From Siderastrea radians (taxonomy: Eukaryota; Cnidaria; Anthozoa; Scleractinia; Rhizangiidae): a stretch of 64,000 bases of DNA. The notes beneath the pieces were generated by a model that was not told the origin of the DNA, searched no databases, and was given only the letters and a program-made list of their open reading frames with translations. The stretch covers positions 4,742,482-4,806,481 of the forward strand of contig OZ024898.1 of assembly GCA_964017195.1 (NCBI GenBank). Direction: 5' to 3'. The position numbers and the translations under genes are program-made. Positions 60,518 through 64,000 of the stretch are shown in pieces. Position 1 is the first letter of the stretch. The number at the start of each line of letters is the position of its first letter.

Positions 60518-62800
60518 AGCAAAGAATGTCCAACATGTTTATTAAAACTTTACTATTTAGAAAGCGATGTAGTTTGCAGGCGCAAAAATTAAAACAAAAC
60601 GTGTTTTAAACTTGGCAAATGATGAAGATATACTCCTGACAACAACAATAAAATCGAACTAAAAGCCGTCAAAAACTGAAACAACATAATCGGACAAAGA
60701 CGTACCCTGGTTTGAAGTCATGATAAACATTGAAGAAAAATGCAAATGCGAAGTAAACTCAAACTCAAATCACACCAAACAAAATGCGAGTACATGTTTA
60801 CGACTAACCTGGCAATGACACAGTTTCCCGCTTGTTTTCACGAAGCATTTTAAGCACAATTTGGACATCAACTGTAATGCAGAGCTCAACATCGTCGAAC
60901 AGCAGACGTTCATGAATCCTACGATCCGTGGTAAACTAAACAACTTGAAGCTGAAGGGAAACGAAGCGTAGCAAAATCCTGAACTGCCTGTACAATCCCT
61001 TTCCAAGTCTTTATGTAGTTTCATAAATTAAGATCTATTGTTGTTTTTAACATCCAAAATCCTTGGTGGAAAATTAATTAATCCTCTCGTTCAAACTAAT
61101 TGTGAATTTCGGCTCAGAAGAAACGTCGCTAAGTTGTTCAATCAGGATAAATTCAGTCTTCGCTGAGAGACGAGCACAACTAGCCGAAACGTCGTGCAAA
61201 TTCTTTGTTGTAGTCCTTCATAAACGTTTCCTTTGAAATTTCTACTAACTGCAATCATGTACGAGGAATTTAGTCGGATTTAAATCTTCTTGGAATGGAG
61301 CTAAAACTCGGAGATTTGGTTGACAATTTTAACAGAAGTTCAAAAATTTTGTACGCACATCGCAGTTCAAATGCACTTTACTGGCTTCCCAAACAAATTA
61401 CAAGCTACCATTGGCTTTTCAAAATGCGCGCGAAACGGGCCGCCGCGTCTGTATCCACGAAAGAAAGACAAAAAAAATTCAGTGGTCATATGATAAAATG
61501 CTTATTGACTGAGTTAGGTCGGGCCGGACGGGAAAATACTTGGCTCTCGGTCAGGACGTACGGACCTCGCTGCGCTTGGTCCGTACGTCCTGACCTCGAG
61601 CCAAATATTTTTCCCGTCCGGCCCCTCCCACTCAGTCAATAAGTACATAGTATGAGCTGCAAGTATAAAGTGAAACCGATACCAATAAGCTGAGAATGCA
61701 GTAGGCTCAGTCTCCAGCCGTGAGAGTCTACATGCCCCCGCGATTCTCGTCACCTTCACGGCTGGGTGCACGGGTTTTGTTGCATGTCCGCGACGTCATT
61801 ACAATTTTAATAATTATGTAAACAATTTGCACGTCATTTGCTTAAATTTTTATCTGCTTTTTTTGTATCGTCTTGAAAAAAAGCGAAACGTGAAAAGTAT
61901 GCCTGAAACGTCCTCCTAAAAGTGTGAAATTTCAAGAGAAAGACGAAATCTTGCTAAATTATGCCGCGCATTCTGCCCGGCAAATTTCAGGGGGCTTGTC
62001 TCTGATTGGTCAGTCTAAAAAATAACCAAACCCGTGCACCCAGCCGTGAAGGTGACGAGAACCACGGGCGCATCGAGACACTCACGGCTGGAGACTGAGC
62101 CTAAGTATGCAGCTGCATGTGTCATAATATCGCTGGTTTAACTACAAGACTAGTGACCAACAGAAAACAAACAATCAAACGAAAAGAAAGAGATAAACGT
62201 TTCCATAATAACCATTATTTGGAAACGTTTTGCGCACATTGTTGATGGAAATAAAAAACAGTCTTCGCCGCGAAGACAAAGAAGAGCAAGTGTCAAGATT
62301 ATGTACTTACCGGAGAAATAAACCGCCACCGGACACTCACAGGAGGTTATAATAACAGGAACAAGTCAATATCAAATCTGAGTCCACCGTTCGGCATTTA
62401 CCTAATTGTCTGTCAAAACGGCAATATTCCAAAACAACCGAAAACATGCTTAAACAGTAAGCTGTGGTGATAATCCGTAGTTTCCTGTAAAGTAGTTTCG
62501 TGGTTGTTTTTGTAAACCACGGACAGAATAAGCCAAAAAAATCACTGACTATGTAAAAGACTTCGCTGGCCATTTTGTCAAAAAAGAAACCCTGGAGGAA
62601 CCGCTGAGTATGATTTCTGCTATTGCTGGCTCAACACGGGAAGGAAATTTGGGATTGGCATTACAAAAGCCAGTTTTCGGATTTTGAATCACTTGGGTAT
62701 TTATTAGCGACCTTTAGATCTGACTACGAATACGAGATTGAGTACGAGTACGACTTTCGCATTTCAAAACCGCTACGTTCTCAAAGCCGTCGTTCCTCCC
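60518..62800 (-). repeat. Complex host repeat, copy D
   Basis: Inverse of about 19311-21590 of copy A (positions sum to about 82108), including the 398-bp MITE (61704-62101) and the foldback (about 61499-61645). Its last six bases before Polinton-2 are CCTCCC. No supported gene. Confidence 0.85.
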
Positions 62801-62982
62801 AGTAGTATATCCGGTAGTTAACAAATACTTCCTGATTGTCAGAGGTTTATTTAAGAATTTTAAAGCTTCTTTCATAATATTCAAGCTCCTTGCGTCGCTT
62901 TAATATTATGAAAGAAGCTTTAAAATTCTTAAATAAACCTCTGACAATCAGGAAGTATTTGTTAACTACCGGATATACTACT
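62801..62982. repeat. Terminal hairpin of Polinton-2
   Basis: Perfect or nearly perfect inverted arms 62801-62881 and 62902-62982 (81 bp each) around a 20-nt loop. The second arm ends ATACTACT, the complement of the element's own terminus, so the end is present twice head to head. A separate foldback MITE is less likely because the right side lacks CCTCCC. Confidence 0.8.
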
Positions 62983-63056
62983 TAACCAAAATAAACTACC
63001 CATCAAAAAATACTTTCAATTAAAGGTTGTCAAATAAGTGTTATACCCGAGTTAAA

Positions 63057-63503
63057 ATGACTGCACAAAACATAAACATTGAAGAGCTATTGAAAGAGCT
63101 TGGTCCAGAAACGTTACAAGCTTTAGAGCAATTACTTGCAGAGGACGCTCCTGCTGTTCGAAAAACTATTAATAACATATTGGATGAACCTATTTTTGAA
63201 AAAGTGGAAAAAAAACCTTTAATTCCAAAAAAATATCAACCAACTGCTCCTCCTCGTAGAAGGGGGAGAAAAACACAAGAAGTTTTAAAGAAGTTTGATC
63301 CAATTCCTCGAGAAAAAATCCGAAATGTTACAAACTATCAAAATGAAATTCTTGATTTATATGATATTGCTGAATATGAGGGAGAAGAAGAAAGAGGGCG
63401 CCGTTTCATTAGATGGCGTTTAATTCGAGATCTTGAAAAAGATCTTACACCCGTTTTTATGAAAAAAATAAGAGAGAAAGTAAACACATATTTTTTCAAA
63501 TAA
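63057..63503 (+). CDS. N-terminal part of the Polinton-2 polymerase reading frame, ends at a frame break
   Basis: 148 residues from ATG 63057. A helical start (IEELLKELGPETLQALEQLL), a basic Pro-rich middle (TAPPRRRGRKTQEV) and a charged helix before the stop at 63501-63503. The polymerase-like sequence continues at once in the next frame from 63505, which suggests one gene broken by a small indel at the stop. A separate small gene is possible. Confidence 0.55.
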   Translation: MTAQNINIEELLKELGPETLQALEQLLAEDAPAVRKTINNILDEPIFEKVEKKPLIPKKYQPTAPPRRRGRKTQEVLKKFDPIPREKIRNVTNYQNEILDLYDIAEYEGEEERGRRFIRWRLIRDLEKDLTPVFMKKIREKVNTYFFK

Positions 63504-63504
63504 G

Positions 63505-64000
63505 CTACGCAACATTGAAGATGGAATGGTTATTGCTTATTACATTAACAAAGGCTCACCATGGTTTAATAATTTTTCTGATGCGGAAAAATGGTTGAGT
63601 GAGCGGGAGAAGGTACGTCTGGACTCTGACAACATTGAAAGACCGAACACAAAATGGGTGTTTGAAGCTTACTTTAATGTTGATGCAAAGGTTATTCTTG
63701 ACCGACAACCACTTTTAGGTATAGGACCATTACCAGATTGGCTACGTAATCTTTCACATAGTCGTAATATGGTAGCTTTAGACACATTCAAAGATAATTT
63801 ATGTCTTTGGCGTTGTATTGTGATACACCGAGGTTCAAGACCAGATCGAAGTACAACAGCAGCACGGGAACTTGCAAAGGGTTTCTTCAACCTCAAAGCT
63901 ATTCCACAAGATTGCCGGAAAACATGTTTAGTTGAACTTGATGAGGTTGAAAAACATCTTAATAAAAAACAAATTTTCAAAGATTGGTTGGGTATTCGTG
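63505..64000 (+). pseudogene. POLB: Polinton protein-primed DNA polymerase B, N-terminal region, partial
   Basis: An open frame through the window end, without its own early start. Segments GSPWFNNFSDAEKWLSERE, ERPNTKWVFEAYF and LDTFKDNLCLWRCIVIH are a pattern I recognise from the N-terminal region of Polinton family B DNA polymerases (DNLC-W/F-RC..H). The exonuclease and polymerase domains would lie beyond the window. The shift from the 63057 frame occurs at the TAA at 63501, next to a T6 run. It may be a dead gene or a sequence error. Confidence 0.6.

Larger units (their letters stand above)
62801..64000 (+). mobile_element. Start of a second Polinton ('Polinton-2'), runs off the window
   Basis: Host repeat copy D is cut after CGTTCCTCCC, where copy A shows the sequence continuing to TGTTGCTG. 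The new sequence starts AGTAGTATATCC, sharing AGTAGTAT with Polinton-1, and soon carries a polymerase-type gene. The 6-bp duplication would be CCTCCC; the far end is outside the window. Composition is AT-rich, unlike Polinton-1. Confidence 0.75.

Overview
The window looks like a repeat-rich piece of a marine invertebrate nuclear genome, most likely a cnidarian such as an anthozoan or coral. That is an inference from the mix of element families: DIRS, a Penelope-like element (PLE), a Crypton-type tyrosine-recombinase gene with an intron, Maverick/Polinton viruses with a chromodomain integrase, and several palindromic MITEs. I see no convincing ordinary host gene. Almost everything is nested mobile DNA.

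Layout. (1) 1-17785: an 82-bp satellite array, split twice. A 2.28-kb Crypton-like insertion (1277-3559) is flanked by TTAT and carries a two-exon tyrosine-recombinase gene. A DIRS element (about 7224-11410) has a decayed gag and reverse transcriptase but an open recombinase frame. (2) 17786-21700: CATGCCGGGCATG-type palindromic repeats, then a complex host repeat (copy A) that holds a 398-bp MITE and a foldback. (3) 21701-25625: two PLE reverse-transcriptase genes head to head, inserted in copy A. (4) 25646-47407: a complete 21.76-kb Maverick/Polinton (Polinton-1), also inserted in copy A. It has a perfect 6-bp target duplication (CCTGCT) and near-identical 2.3-kb terminal inverted repeats (TIRs). 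(5) 47677-60517: a giant palindrome with 5.77-kb arms around a 1.3-kb satellite spacer. Its outer parts are two more copies of the host repeat. (6) 60518-62800: a fourth host-repeat copy, inverted. (7) 62801 to the window end: the start of a second, different Polinton with a hairpin terminus and a frameshifted protein-primed DNA polymerase gene.

Polinton-1 encodes a virion and integration set: a chromodomain integrase, three related minor-capsid-type proteins, a double-jelly-roll major capsid protein, an adenain-like protease, a packaging ATPase, a phospholipase A2-like protein and several small basic core-like proteins. Many genes overlap or nearly touch, and many have their own TATA box 35-65 bp upstream. 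It has no polymerase gene. It has only a stand-alone protein resembling the region before the polymerase in related elements, so replication probably needs help in trans. Unusual cargo includes a SLOG-fold protein, a two-transmembrane protein that might act with it, a GRF zinc-finger protein, and a tRNA-like unit with intact A and B boxes and a T9 terminator between the protease and ATPase genes. Each TIR carries a full copy of a cysteine-rich gene and four iteron-like motifs.
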